DNA of 64,000 nucleotides from Musa acuminata AAA Group (lineage: Eukaryota; Streptophyta; Magnoliopsida; Zingiberales; Musaceae). A program made the translations under genes and the position numbers. Positions 36,550 to 49,598 of this stretch are shown one piece after another. The stretch covers positions 33,417,501 to 33,481,500 of the forward strand of contig NC_088339.1 in the NCBI RefSeq assembly GCF_036884655.1, given 5' to 3'. The notes beneath the pieces are model-generated. The model made no database searches and was not told the origin of the DNA. It saw only the letters and a program-made list of their open reading frames with translations. Numbering within the stretch: the stretch's first letter is position 1; the number at the start of each line of letters is the position of its first letter.

Positions 36550-38545
36550 GTGATCTGAAGCTATATTTTGCTCAGCATAAACCATTTTAGATTCTTGGAA
36601 ACCACTCGATCCTACCTTAAAAGATTTGTCATTGGATGCAAATACGTACTTTTTGTCTTCTGATTCTGATGGTCTAAATTTTACATGAATTTTTCTTTTC
36701 TAACAAATGGTGATCGAGAATTTTGATCGATATGGTAATATCTTTTTATCAGCCAAGCTAATTAGAACCTTAGATTTCGGATCTTAGACCAGTTCATTGC
36801 ACTATAATTGGAACTGGTCTAAGTAGATCAGTTATCCTATTAGATCAAATTGACAGCCAGTATCTAACAAAGATCTAAAAGTTGTCACTTAGTGATGGGT
36901 TAGTAATCGGATCTATGCATCTAACAGTCAAAAGTTTCATTTGTTCCTTTCGGTCGTTGGTCAATTGGAAGAATATATTAGACTCATGATCTGTTTCAGG
37001 TCAAATGCTTGGTTTAGAAGCTTACATCAAATTTAGCTTTAGATCTGACTTGTGGAGTAAGGATTCTAAACAATGCATCAACCATAAGCATTCACCATAT
37101 GTTTATTGCCACAAATTACAAGCTTCAAAAGTTGGCTCTCTCTACTTTTCAAATGTTGTGGTTAGATTCCCCAATTTATTGGCAGATTTTGCAACAAGAT
37201 ATGAGTATTTTGAACATTAATGTACTGTGATATGCATAGGAAGAAAAAGCAGTTCTTAATCCTATATTAAGTTTGATCTTAATCAGGCTCAGTTATAATC
37301 CCTACATGCATTTGTATTATGACATCTAAATTAGCATTGGAAATTCCAATACAGCAATTAATTGCCAGATAACTCACTTGCTCCAAATCATTCATTCACA
37401 AAAGTAGTATAAACTTCAGCACCATGTTCAACATTTCCTTTAGACCAAATCTCTGGTAAGTGTTATTAGCATGCAACAGCATTAATGTGAGTAATATTAC
37501 TATTTGCATCAATATAATCTCCACAAATTTCTTTGAAGATACAAATACAACATCAAAGAACTCATAATACTCCCAGCCAACAAACATTCAAAACTTCTTA
37601 CACCTCTTGCACATCTCACTTGGTTCTTCACATATATGAAGCTACAGATCACAAGAAGCTGCACAGATAACTGATGGTTGATGTGTATAATGGAAATCAG
37701 AAGCATATATATATATGCAGAGCACCGGCCATGAACTTCCACAGATTTAATCATCTCATGTCTAGGAAAAAATAAGCAGAATCAAACACCCCATTCCCAA
37801 CATTAATTTAGTGCGCAAGTAGTTATTCCAATACCCAAGAATTCACCAATGTGACTGATGCCACTGAAATGAGCACAACCATTTTCCACACACAGTAAAT
37901 CAAATCCCAATGTTCCACTAAAGAACAAAGGTCACGCCAGGAAGAGAGACCTGACATGGGTCTCAGACAAACTCTTACCTGAGGAGTGGCTCACATGCAA
38001 CATTTATCTAACACCACATTATTCATGAATAACATTGACAATAACATAGCTAATTATTTGCAGATGACATCAATGAACCTTGAGAACTCCAACTTTCATC
38101 TTTGCCAATATAAAAAAATCGATGAGGAAAAAGCAATTCTTTACAAATTTTTGAGAAGAGGGTAAAAGATAAAAAAGAGGCATCCCTCCATATCCAAGCC
38201 ATCTCGTATCTCATCTTTATAATTGAGAAATGGCTACAAGCAATACCAGGATCTTTCGCTCCACAAATGCACAGGTTTCCCATTGATATAGTAGATGTTC
38301 CTTGGAAGCATAATACACAATATGCAGCATTACAAGTGGCAGTTAGAAGACATGTAATTGGAACAAGAACTAGGAAAGAAGCTATCATGTGTTATCTTTC
38401 GGAGGAATTAGTTGAGAGGCTTCCAAAAAAGTGGGAGAAGAACTGAAATATTTGATCATGTGCAGTTTGACGATTTATCATTTGCTCAAACCACTTTTGT
38501 CCACTTGAGTAAAAATTTCAATTCGCCAACACCTCTGCTTCACTT
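36550..38545. other. Spacer between convergent U-box and SEUSS genes
   Basis: AT-rich, no supported exon. It should contain the 3' UTR of the U-box gene (left) and the 3' UTR of the SEUSS gene (right, from 38545 downward). The short open frames here look random and show no protein family signature. Confidence 0.55.
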
Positions 38546-41500
38546 CTATGGGGAGGACTTCCAATCAAATTGAAGATTGTTGAAGTTAGTTACTGCTCCT
38601 AACCTGTCCAGCAATCGATTTCCGATATCTTGCTGCTGACGGTTTATAGCTGTTGGGTCTTGGGAAAAGTGATTCATTCCAATCCTCCCATTCATAGCCA
38701 TAGCATTATTTGTCATTGCTGCTCGCATTCCACTAGCAGCACCAGATAGACCAATCCCACCAAGACCTGTAAAGCCTGTGCCACTTATAGCTGAGTCATT
38801 GGATATCCCATTTCCGACTAAACAGTTTCCCCCACTCAAAGCTGGTGTGACACCACTAATCATCTTTGTCTCGTTCCCCAAGGAGCTGACACCATTTAGC
38901 TGTGATGACATCAACTCCTGTAAAATTTTCTGGACAGAGCTCTGTGAATCACTTGGATCAGTTTCATGCAACTGTGCAACCGGCTGTTGCATTGTAGACA
39001 AACTTGCACTTGAATTTGTGGAGCTCAGGTAAGTAGCATTATGAGAGGTTGCTGTTGGGTTGTCACCGGAAGCAGGTTTCAAAGGAGGATTGGACTGGGT
39101 TGGAGCTAATGAATTTGATGAGCTGGAAGACAGAATTTGAACATTATTCCCACCAAAAGGGTTGTTCACTATATTCATCTGGTTTTCTTGCCTGATATTC
39201 GTAGAATTCTGATGGAGAATACCAATGATGGTGGACGCAGAAGTAGATGAAGCAGCAGTAAGTGAGTTATCTACACCAACAACATTATTGCTGCCAGCGG
39301 AAAGTGGTACATTGGGGGCATGAGCAGATCCCTGATCATTATGGTTTGAATTCTGGGTGATGGGTTGCTGTTGATCAGGTTGTTGGGCTTGCTCAGCTTG
39401 AAGCCCTGACGAAGTGGAAGTCCTCCGAGGGAAGTTAATCAGGCAATCTGAACCACAGAAATAAAAAAGAAGTTAGAACCTTGGAAAAAGAATTTGCACC
39501 AAAAGTATGAGCATCAATCTCCACTATCTCGAAACCATCCAAAGACAATGTTGAAAATCAAGGATCATGGGATCATAGTTAAAATAAAGATCAGCTTGGG
39601 TATAAGGTTGACCAAATTAAATAGGAGAGATTGGAACAGGCCAGCGAGAAATATAGCACAAAATAAATTTAAAATTATGTATGCTAAAAAATATTACTCA
39701 CATGTTGCAAAAACAACCGTTCAAATCTTATAAATTTTATTTTCTTGAAGTTACTAATTGTGTGTCGACTATCTATTGAACTTTACCAAAGGGATGGAGA
39801 GATGAATGACCTTATTATGCTTGCAAAAATGGACATCCAAAATTATTTATGTTTACTTTACATTTGAAATCATCCTTTACGGACATCATCTTCTAACCAT
39901 TTGCCCTTTTGCAACCAATAGCCGGCAATCCAACATACTGTCACCTCTCTTCTTTCCCCATTTCTCATGCTGCAGCAGCTGTGGTAAGATTAATTTAATC
40001 TTCCCATGTTTTGGCCTATTCTATAACTACAAACCACTGCAGGTCAGAACGCGGGTTAACTGGACAGTTAGGTTAAACGAACCCAATCTTTAAAAGGTTC
40101 GTATCTGATGTATCAGAACTCACAGGGGTAAATATGAACTTCACAAAATGTACAGGAACAAATATGTGAAAAAAAACTTTTTTATTTAAATATTTACTAG
40201 TGGATACTTGAGATCATTTAAATAGGTTGGGACCAATTGTGATCAATTCTGATGACTTCACAAGTAATTGAGCAATCAAACCAAGAAATTGGCATAAACA
40301 GGATGAAGTTGGCCGATCAGGATCCAAATTAATTAAATATGAACAGAATCAGTGAATCTTGTAAACCTTGTCATAGTAGCAATAATTAGTCTACCCGTCT
40401 GCGATGCTAAGATGGACATATTTTCATATCAACAAGAAATAATTGGAGAATTGGGGGTACAAGAATATCCAAGCAACAAATAGCATTTAGTTTCCAAATG
40501 ATGTAGTTGCACTAACACTAATCCCTGCATTAATAGCAAATATCATACCACAGAGAGATACTGAGAACAATCAAGCAATATTGCAGTAGCTGAACAGTAT
40601 GCAGCTTAATGTTATATGAGGCAGGCCATGAAGTTGCAACCAAACCAAGAAGACGCTTACCAATAGGTCCAGCCTCAGTTTGTTTGCTATAATCAATCAA
40701 ATCCTTCATACTGTTAACCACTTCAGATATCTATCACCGACCAAAGGAAAAGAATCAGTAACAGAATAAGAAAGAACAAAGGTGTCTGCTCTTTAGGGTG
40801 CTGTAAAGTTTCTCTCATGTCAGCAATACAATAAGAATCACAAAAATCAAGAAAAACATAGAGGACAAGAAAAGGAAAAAATATAATTAAGGTATGCACA
40901 AAAGCAATGACAAATAATGCAGTGTATCTCTGTTATTTCAGAGTTAACCATGCAGATCTTTTAAGACAATTGTTTTAAGCAAGCTATATATCATAGTATA
41001 TTGCATTGTCCCAGAGCTCAGTATAAGCAAAAGATCCATGCAGCCGTCCCCAAATAGTTGGGACGCTTGTTGTTGTTGTATACATTATAGCGTACATCAG
41101 TTTATTGTGAAAGACCACCTTTTATCATGAATAAACAAACCAATTCTACATGCAAAATATTCACCATCTCGTCAGGCTAATGTTGCTTTAGCAGTAACAC
41201 TCAGCGTGTTGATTGCAAGCATTCATCTATAAATTTGCCAGAGAACTGGATATCATAAGATCCCCTAGTAGATAAGAAGAAAATAGTTTGAAATTCCCCT
41301 TTTTTTATTTTCTTGCTGACAAGTATTATTCTTAAGCAGTTATTTTGTGGTTGCATAATAAAGCAGACAACAAACAGACATTAATATCAGACATAACAAT
41401 TTATATAGAAGGTAAATTTCTTGAGCAAAATTTAGACAATTTGAGATCACAATCATAAAGTCAAATAGGGTCAAACATAATCAAACAACCACCACATAAA

Positions 41501-44500
41501 AAAGTCATGAAAAAAACATTTCTGAAAGCAAATTGTTGCCAATGATAACCATCAAACAAACTCCAATAATAAAAAAAATGCAAAGAAGTCTACCTGAAGG
41601 CAACGGACATATCTTTTTGTGTACCCTAAATCATTTACCAATGGCACTTCCAAAGCTTTAGCCAACTGACGAGCAGATGCTACAAACCTATCACAAATTT
41701 CACATACAACAATATTTTAGGTTGTAAAAGAGAAACATGATAATAGCAGTCTACTCAAATGATTGTCATTGTAGATAAATGAATGCTCAGACACAATTAC
41801 ACAAATATAAAGATACAAGTACAAATGGATGCACAGACACACATTGCCAGGCATATACATGATTGTATTATTGTATATACATGCATGTGTACACATATAA
41901 ATCTTGAAGCACCAGATTTGACAAGAAAAGGTTTTAAGACAATCATATTTACTTAAAGATGACACTAGAATGTACAAACTGAGAAACGTGAGGATGCTAT
42001 ATACTAAGCATAAAGCATCCCAGAAACTCTCTTTAACAAAAAATTTGCAAAAATATACTAATACTAGTGTCTCATTGTGTTTATGACAATAAAGTGTCAA
42101 ACATTAGTGCAATTTCTCAACATCTACTAGCTTACATGCCCCAAAATTGCTTAGTCTCCTTTACACACCTTAGTCTCCTTTCAGATCAATGGTTTATTGC
42201 TTCATAAGGTACACCATAAATGCCAGAAAAATGTGTATTCTACTATCATAAATGATATATTAGCACAACCATTAGCTTTTGCCTGGACTACAGAAAGTTC
42301 ATGGTCCATCAATTTCTTCATAGCTCATACATCAGAATGAGAAATATGTAAATTACATGTTCCTAAATTTCTTATATAAGGTTATACAGAAAATATCATA
42401 TTCTTCAATATTAAACTCCACAATCATACTTATCTGAAGCTTCTCATACAAAAGTTACTATTGATAATGAGAATGGTTTTTGAGAATAGTTTCCATAAGT
42501 TCTTCAATACATAAACCTGCAAAGTTCAATAGCATATGATTTGAGCAAATTTCCGATATACATATACACCCATTGAACCTTTTTTTTTTTATTGCTCCTC
42601 TATTTCTGCCATTGTGTTCCACAAATTTCGTGAAGAAAAAAAAATGGATGGGATAAAATAACCAAATTTGTGATATTACGGTTCACACCTTCCACTCAAC
42701 TGATGTTGTGACAAGCAAAAAATTGTGATTAAGAATTTTCCTCATAGGCAAATTATGATATCTCCAGTAGGCAGTCTAACATGAAGGATAGCACAAAAAG
42801 AAGTTTAACAGGGAACACATGCAAATTGTAATCAGCCAAGGGCATATATTTATATAGACAACATTTTGCAAAAGCCAACATGACTTGAATCACAATAAAA
42901 AGACAACATTTTGCAGAAGACAATATGACTTGAAAGAAAATATATCTTTTATTATGCAAAATATTAAGCCCTAAAAGAAATGAGGATGATAAAAGTAGTA
43001 ATAATGGAGACTACACTAGCTTCCAAGTGAAAATAATCCTAATGTTGGGAAAAGCAAATATCTGATTCAGTAATCAAACAAATTTAGAAAGGCTTTCATG
43101 ACAGATGATGGAAAAGAGGCCAAAACATCAAGTGCCAAGATATGAAGAACAGACAAATCAAAAAGCACATAGTGTCTATGTTGGCAACCAACAAATGTCA
43201 AATACTTTTATTAATGTAAATGCATCTTTTCTAGCACAGATTCTTTAATGGTATATGAAAGCACATGCTTTTATTAATGTGAATAGTAGTAATAAATCAA
43301 ATAGCAGCCAGATAAAATATAAATTTCTGAAGAGTTATAATGTACCAAACAGATAAATTCACTTGACTGATAGATGGCAAAACAGAAGCTAATTAAGTAA
43401 CAAAAAAGTTGACTTATGAAACAAGTGTCAGTATTAAACAAACAAAATGGACTTACGAGTTACATGTGTTCTGTAAATCCTGTGTGGATAAGCCTGATGA
43501 TGCATTTTGAGCTGCAACCTGATATCTCTGCACCACAACACCAAGTTGACTAACCTGTCCAGCAAAATTATTGAATCAGACATCGAAAAGGAGTCAACAG
43601 CAACATGCCAGCAAGTGAAAATAGATGACAGAACATAATTTATGCAAGCTGAAACTAAGACAAATTGTGACCCTGTACCTGAGGAGTGATAGCTCTTCGA
43701 GGAATAAGCTCCTCATGGCGCCTAGCACAGAACTCCCAAGAAGAAATCTAATGAGAGAATACAAAAGAAAATGTCTGATCATCCAAAGTAATCAACAGGA
43801 AGGCTTTTTAGCTAAATGTCCAGTGTAAGTAACCACTTGCAAGCACTTATCACCTTCAGATCAGGATTAAAAACAATCCGTAGTTGGCCATCACGCACCA
43901 CACGCAATTGCTCGAAGACACTCTCCTGAATTGCCTTGGCATAATCCAATACAATTTGACCTGAAGCATTCTGATACTCACGGGGCATGTCAACATACAG
44001 AAGTTCCTCTAAGGTTCCACTAGCATATTTTATTTGGAAAAGCCTGGGTAAAACCTCAACTGTGGTTTCTGTAAACAAAGAAAAAGGAGAACAAGTTAGC
44101 GAGCCCTCAAAGTGGAGCTTCAAGAAGCCAATAACCTAATGGTCCATTAGAGTTACATGTACTAATACACTAGATCATTCGGATGACTGCAGACACTAAA
44201 ATCCAAATCAGATGACTAAAGATCAATTACATACCAAAACCACGTCCAGGCTTATGGTTGCATATCTCGCAGTGCCACACATCCTACAGGATTCAAGCAA
44301 AATCTACCTCGGTTAAAGAACATGAACAAAATAATAAAATAAAACGAAGATTCTTCAAACTACCCCAATTCAAAATAACCATAATCACTCCCAGTAACAG
44401 ACTTTACAAATTTCCATTGAACAATTAGAAAACAAAAAACATGTAGCCAAAAGATTGCACCACATATCCTAATTGGCAGTAAAGGATACCTGCGGGAAAA

Positions 44501-45010
44501 CACCAGTAGTTTGACGGCCACTTCCATAAAGAGAAACACACCACCTCTTCTTGGCATTAGGAGCAAAGTACTCGGCTATAAATTTCCTCCAAAATTCTAT
44601 GTTGTTATCCTGTATTTTAGTTTTATATAAAATGAGCTAACCAAAAAAAACACCTAAGGATCAAAGAAATTTTGCAACTTCCTCCACTTATGAATTAAAA
44701 AGGAAATTTCCATTAGAGTTTTTACCTGTGGTCGGTGCTGCTGATGGCACATATACTGGGTTAACCTCCGAGCACACATCCCCGGCTCATATGTCGTAGA
44801 TCTCATTGGAGGCCTAACTGGAACATTGTGCTGGAGAAGCTGCTGCTGCAACTGGCTTCTTTGCTGAGGGAAGGCCTTGCCAATCTGTTGCTGTTGCTGT
44901 TGCTGTTGTTGCTGCTGCTGTTGCTGCTGCAACTGCAGCAGCCTTTGCTGTTGCAAGAGATTCATTTGTGCAGCTGCAACCTGAGGGTTCTGCCTTGATA
45001 ACTGCAAAAT

Positions 45011-45043
<33 letters not shown>

Positions 45044-45748
45044 CAGAAACAATGAAGGATCTGAATGTTGAGTTTCCATTTTGACAGGACCCATGCTTCT
45101 AAAGGATTGCAACTGCTGTGGCTCCATTTTTACTGCACCAGTTCCGCGTAACATCTGTAACTGTTGTGATGGACCAATCTGATTGCTAGGACCAATTTGC
45201 GGCTCCAACTTAACAGGCCCCATGTGTCCCACATTACTAAATCCTCCTCGAAGTAGCAGCAGCTGCTGCTGCTGCTGTTGACTTTGAGGAACAGAGAATT
45301 GTTGCTGGAAATTCTGCACTGCATCAAGTTGAGACTGTGGTTGGTCTGGACCAAGCTGGCTGCCTGAAGGGTTCTGGAAGCATTGTTGTTGCTGCCCTTG
45401 GCTTTGGCCTGACGAAGACGTGAACGATGACAGAGGATTAGGCTCGGAGCTGACCGTATCAACTGCACCACCAAGACCACCTCGCTGTTGGAGATTCATT
45501 GGCATGGAAAGCCCACTAACAGTCCCTCCATTTCCAAATGAATTGTTGAGGGCTGAAACATTGGATATGTTTCCAAGCAAGCTGTTACCATTGAACTGGG
45601 TGCGAGGAGAGACCAGAGAAGAGAAAGGGGTCTGTGATGGGATTGAACCAGGCTGGGATCCTCCGAGCAACCCTGAATTCGACCGCAGAAGGGAAGGATT
45701 CACTGACTGAGATCCGCCGATGGGATTCGAAGAACCTGACGGCACCAT
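38546..45748 (-). CDS. SEU: SEUSS-type transcriptional corepressor (9 coding exons, complete)
   Basis: Minus-strand exons in coding order are 45748-44726, 44609-44490, 44283-44235, 44068-43854, 43747-43679, 43554-43457, 41687-41594, 40730-40661 and 39447-38546. They join in phase to 879 residues, close to Arabidopsis SEU. The N-terminal part is Ser/Asn/Gln-rich with two polyglutamine tracts. The central LIM-binding-like domain (about 325-580) reads YEPGMCARRLTQYMCHQQHR, FWRKFIAEYFAPNAKKRWC, DVWHCEICNHKPGRGF and SSWEFCARRHEELIPRRAI. The C-terminus, NFNNLQFDWKSSP, is characteristic. SEU bridges DNA-binding MADS and other factors to LEUNIG-type Groucho corepressors in the nucleus, in flower and meristem development (family knowledge). 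SEUSS rather than a SLK paralogue is favoured by length and the C-terminal wording. The intron 41688-43456 is AT-rich and large. Confidence 0.93.
41026..41080 (+). mobile_element. Truncated Au-type SINE tail in SEUSS intron
   Basis: CCGTCCCCAAATAGTTGGGA followed by CGCTTGTTGTTGTTG matches the 3' end style of plant Au SINEs (a CCAAATA...TTGGGAC stem and a (TTG)n tail). No tRNA-like A and B boxes are visible upstream, so only the 3' end survives. Recognised by motif only. Confidence 0.5.
44885..45044 (-). repeat. Two CAG/CAA (polyglutamine) tracts in SEUSS exon 1
   Basis: Read on the minus strand, about 15 consecutive Gln codons sit near residues 273-287 (about 44886-44930), and a second run of about 11 sits near residues 236-246 (about 45010-45044). 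The codons mix CAG and CAA, which slows slippage but does not stop it. Such tracts are usual in SEU and LEUNIG proteins. Confidence 0.85.
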
Positions 45749-46492
45749 GTTCTGGAAAGCAAAAAAAGAGTAGCCGATACGGAAACACTGCTTAGATCAA
45801 CACGGTTTTATGGTCTCAACATTACATATCAGCACTGACAGGGGAAGAAACCCTTTCCTTTCAAACACAGAGCAAGATGAGGGAGTCAGAGAGGTGGGAT
45901 CAAAACAAGAACGGTCCATCAAATTCTCCACAAAATGAAATACCTTATCGCTTCCTCTCGCTGTCCGGGGCAACCAAAATGCCCACAAAAATCAAGCAGA
46001 CATAGCGAAAGAAGATTAGATCTTTTCCTCGGGAACGGAAAGCAAGGATTCCAAATGAGTTCAAAATCTGATCTTTTGTCCACTTCCCCTCTGCTCACAC
46101 CGATCTTCTCCACTTGGCCCGTTGGAACCCGAAGTAAAACCTCAACACCCACTCCGACACCTAGGGCATTCCACACCAGTACCGAAAACTCCGGACCAAA
46201 TCGAATCCCACGCTGTTTCTCCCACCTCGGATCACGGCGTGTAGACCCAAAGGAGCCAAATTTCTCAAGGATCCAAAGGAAAAACTAGCAAGAAAGAACA
46301 ATCGAGACGGACTTACAGCGTTCGAATCCTCCCCCGGCAAGATCGACGGAGAAACCCCAGAACTGAAGCCAAATCTCCACCTTTCCCCCACCTCCACTTG
46401 AGCTTCCACAGCTCCCACCCGGTTATGGACTTAGGGTTTGCCTTAAATATGATTAAAGACTGTTCGCCTTCGATTTCGGTTGCTTCTTCAGC

Positions 46493-46531
<39 letters not shown>
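45749..46531 (-). other. SEUSS 5' UTR with leader intron and GA run
   Basis: Three bases before the ATG lies a good minus-strand acceptor (pyrimidine-rich run then CCAG, at about 45752-45755). A donor CGCT|GTAAGT lies at 46316-46311, so a 5'-UTR intron 46316-45752 is likely. The leader exon above it includes a 38-bp GA run (46494-46531; CT in the sense strand). A spliced leader is common in plant regulatory genes. Confidence is limited to splice-site quality. Confidence 0.6.
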
Positions 46532-46535
<4 letters not shown>

Positions 46536-47554
46536 TCTACCCGTGCACTGGCGGACGTCAAACGTTTCGTGGATTTGATTAATCCCTTAACATCTTCTCG
46601 CTTGGTTTCTCATCTCTTCTCCTCCTCCTCTTCCTCTCCATGTGAATTGTGAAGTCAACAGCTGCTGCCGCTTGTCCTCATGTATATGTATGTATGATGG
46701 GCATCACGGCGTCCGTCATCATCTGAGGGACAGCCACATCCATGATGCATGCATCCATGTGACGCTACCGCACATAAATATTATATGCGGTCGGGGTGAG
46801 GATGAACGGGCATGATGGGCTCGCTTAGTCGACGTCGACGGTAGATAAAGTGCCAGCACAAACATTGATATACGTGCGCGTTCACAGCGAGTAAGGGGAC
46901 AAAAAGTGGGTGGGGCAAGTACTATAATATCTTCTGAGTTACCAAATAACCCCTAGCATGACTTTGAATAACGAAAGAGGGCCCAAGCGTGAATCACGAG
47001 GCATCTTCGTGTCGCTTTACCCTGTGATCGTTTCAGATTCATTCGGTGACGGGAAGGCAAACGTCACCGACCGGTCCATAACCAATATCAATTAATACTA
47101 TTTTGTTTCGTCTGAATTTTATAATGAAATTATATAATTAACATTCGATTAAATTGATGTTTTTCTGCTTATCCCTCTAAGATTATAATTTATATAATAT
47201 ATATATATATATATATCCACATTAAAAAATGAAACAATTTCATGTTTGCTTGTTAGTTAGTTTTCATTAGACTATCATTTGCTATAAGAACCAAAAGATT
47301 TAAACTAATATTAGATATATCTTATTTTTAAATTTACAATTGATGTTGTAGGTGGAGAATTTTGATATACGGAGAGAAAATATAAATTTTTTTATCATAT
47401 TAGAATAATCAAAATATAAAAATAATGATTTAACCTAAATTGAGATCCTTTATATACCTTCTCACATAAATCCTTAATATTTTTTTTCTCATGTCTCTAA
47501 ATTTTATTAATATTATATTAGTAACATATTTTTCAAACACTAACATAATGATAA
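46532..47554. other. Spacer: SEUSS promoter side and gypsy element flank
   Basis: No exon supported. The right half (about 47100-47554) is very AT-rich, with an AT run at about 47189-47214. The retrotransposon starts at 47555. Confidence 0.55.
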
Positions 47555-48228
47555 TATTATATTCTAAATATCGTTGATTGTGGGTCGATACAACCTAATC
47601 TTGTCCCAAGGGTACAAGATCATTTAGGGAACCCTTGTGGTCTTTACGGTAATGATTGACGTAGTATCGAAATATTTAAGGAGGCTTCCGAGATGGTCTT
47701 CACGGTGGCTTCTAAGGATCCAAGATGATCCTAAAGTCGAGCTGGGTGGATTTCGATCACCTCAATAGGTTCATGCACAAAGGTCAACATCAATGGGAGC
47801 TTCCTAATCCAACCACTCTGATGCTAAGTTAGGTCATTTGAGAGTTATATAGAATGTGAAAGGTTTTTAGGGAAAAGGTTCAACCCTTGGGTAGGTGCTG
47901 GGGGTTAGATTTTATACTTGGACAATCGAGGGGATCGCTTGTAACCGTCGTAATAGCCTCCCTTTAGTGTTTTGCCTACAAGAGCGATAGGCCCGAATGA
48001 TCTCCTGTGAACTATCATCCACGAAGGCCAACTGAGGGGGAACAAGCTTAAATAGTCATTTGCGGACCACTATCCACAGCAATCGATAAAATCCACAGAG
48101 GCTGACAGGACATTATTGCCCCCATGTCACTGTCGAGTGGGGAATGACTTGGTCCTCGTTCTCCACATTGATGTCTTGGTGGTAACCAGTTGTCAAGCTG
48201 GTCTGGTTTACCAAAATATTTTCTATCA
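47555..48228 (-). repeat. Gypsy 3' LTR
   Basis: 674 bp. The minus strand begins TGATAGAAAATATTTTGG. It aligns along its length with the right copy, most differences being C/T or G/A. Its purine-tract neighbour (48229 onward) marks it as the 3' LTR. Confidence 0.85.
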
Positions 48229-48359
48229 TTTGCCTCCCCTCGAGGGTATGCTTAAGAATTCTTGAAAAGGGATTCGAGGCATGCCTTTCAGTTTATTCAA
48301 CATAAGAGCATTTCGGGTCTTATCTCACAAGTCGGGTTTTCTAAATTTTGACTATCTTG

Positions 48360-48900
48360 GGGTGTATTAGGTCTGCACTTCCGTCATGGAAAATTCCTCT
48401 TGACACGGGTTAAATTCTTCAACTCATATATCTCGAGTACATTTAGCCCAAAGGCTCCATCATAGCAGTTATCTTGGCATAGGTCAAAATTTTCAACTCA
48501 TACATCTCAAGTATATTTAGCTTGGAGTCTTCGTCGTAGCAAATGTCTTGACGCAGGTCGGATTTTCCGAATCACATAACTCGGGCATATTTGGCCTATA
48601 AGCTCCACTATAGTGAATGTCTTAGCGTAGGTTAGATTTCTCGACTCACACACTTCGAGCATATTTGGCCTGAAGTCTTCGTAGTAGCGGATGTTTTAGT
48701 GCAAGTCAAAATTTTTTATTCACACACCTCAGGCATTTTTGTCCCGAATGATTTGTTATAACCAATGTCTTAGCATGGGTCAAATTTCTCGACTCATATG
48801 TCTCGAGCACTTTTGTCTTAGAGGGTCCATCATAGTGGATGTCTTAGCATAGGTCTAATTTTTTGACTCACACATCTCGGACACATTTGTCTTTGATAGT
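48360..48900. repeat. 74-bp tandem array inside gypsy element
   Basis: About seven diverged copies of a 74-bp unit. The anchor AACTCATA / GACTCACA recurs at about 48421, 48495, 48569, 48643, 48718, 48791 and 48864. Units contain CTCGAGTACATTTAG-like and TCTTGGCATAGGTCAAA-like words. It lies between the antisense ORF region and the 3' LTR of the gypsy element. Confidence 0.85.
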
Positions 48901-48934
48901 CTATCGTAGCTAGTCTTGGGCTCTGTTGTAGAGG

Positions 48935-49435
48935 GTCTTCTTCCCTTCTCTATCATAGCGAATAAGGGCTTCCATCATGGTGGGTCTTCCCTTCTCCATT
49001 ATAGCGGATCTTGAGCTTCCATCGTAGTAGATCATTTTCCCTTCTCCATTATAGTGGATCTCAAAATTCCACCATGGCAAGCCTTCTTCCCTTCTCAATC
49101 GTAGCAGATCTTAGGCTTCCACCATATTAGATCTTTTTCACTTCTCTATCATAACATATCTCGAGCTTCCACAGTAACAGGTCTTCTTACCTTTTTCATC
49201 GTAGAGGATCTTGGGCTTCCGTCATGATGGGCCTTCTTCCCTTCTCTATCGTAGCAGATCTTGGGCTTCTGTCATGACAAGCCTTCTTTTCTTTTTCGTT
49301 ATAGCGGATCTCAAACTTTCGTTGTGGAGGGCCTTCTTCCCTTCTTCACCATAATAGATCTCGAGCTTTCATCATATTGGGTCTTCTATCCTTCTTTATT
49401 GTGGTAGATCTCATACTTCCGTCGTTGTGGGCTAG
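48935..49435. repeat. 49-50-bp tandem array inside gypsy element
   Basis: About ten copies of a unit with core CTTCTTCCCTTCTCTATC, AGCAGATCTTGGGCTTCC and a CATGGTGGGT-like end. Starts are near 48939, 48986, 49036, 49086, 49134, 49183, 49232, 49284, 49333 and 49382. It adjoins the 74-bp array but has a different unit. Confidence 0.85.
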
Positions 49436-49598
49436 AACTCTCACTCAACATGATAGATTTCTCTACTAATTCTATTATAGTGGGTTTTGAGGCTTACACC
49501 ATCGTTGCAATTTTCAAGGCATCTCATATTATCGTATGCTTCACGGTTTCCCACCATTTGGAGCTTTTTGGATTTATTCTAAAGAGGACACTCATCTC

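Noticed and set aside
48360..49435. CRISPR-like repeat array
   Set aside because: The repeats are contiguous without unique spacers, are diverged and lie in a plant retrotransposon; this is a tandem array.
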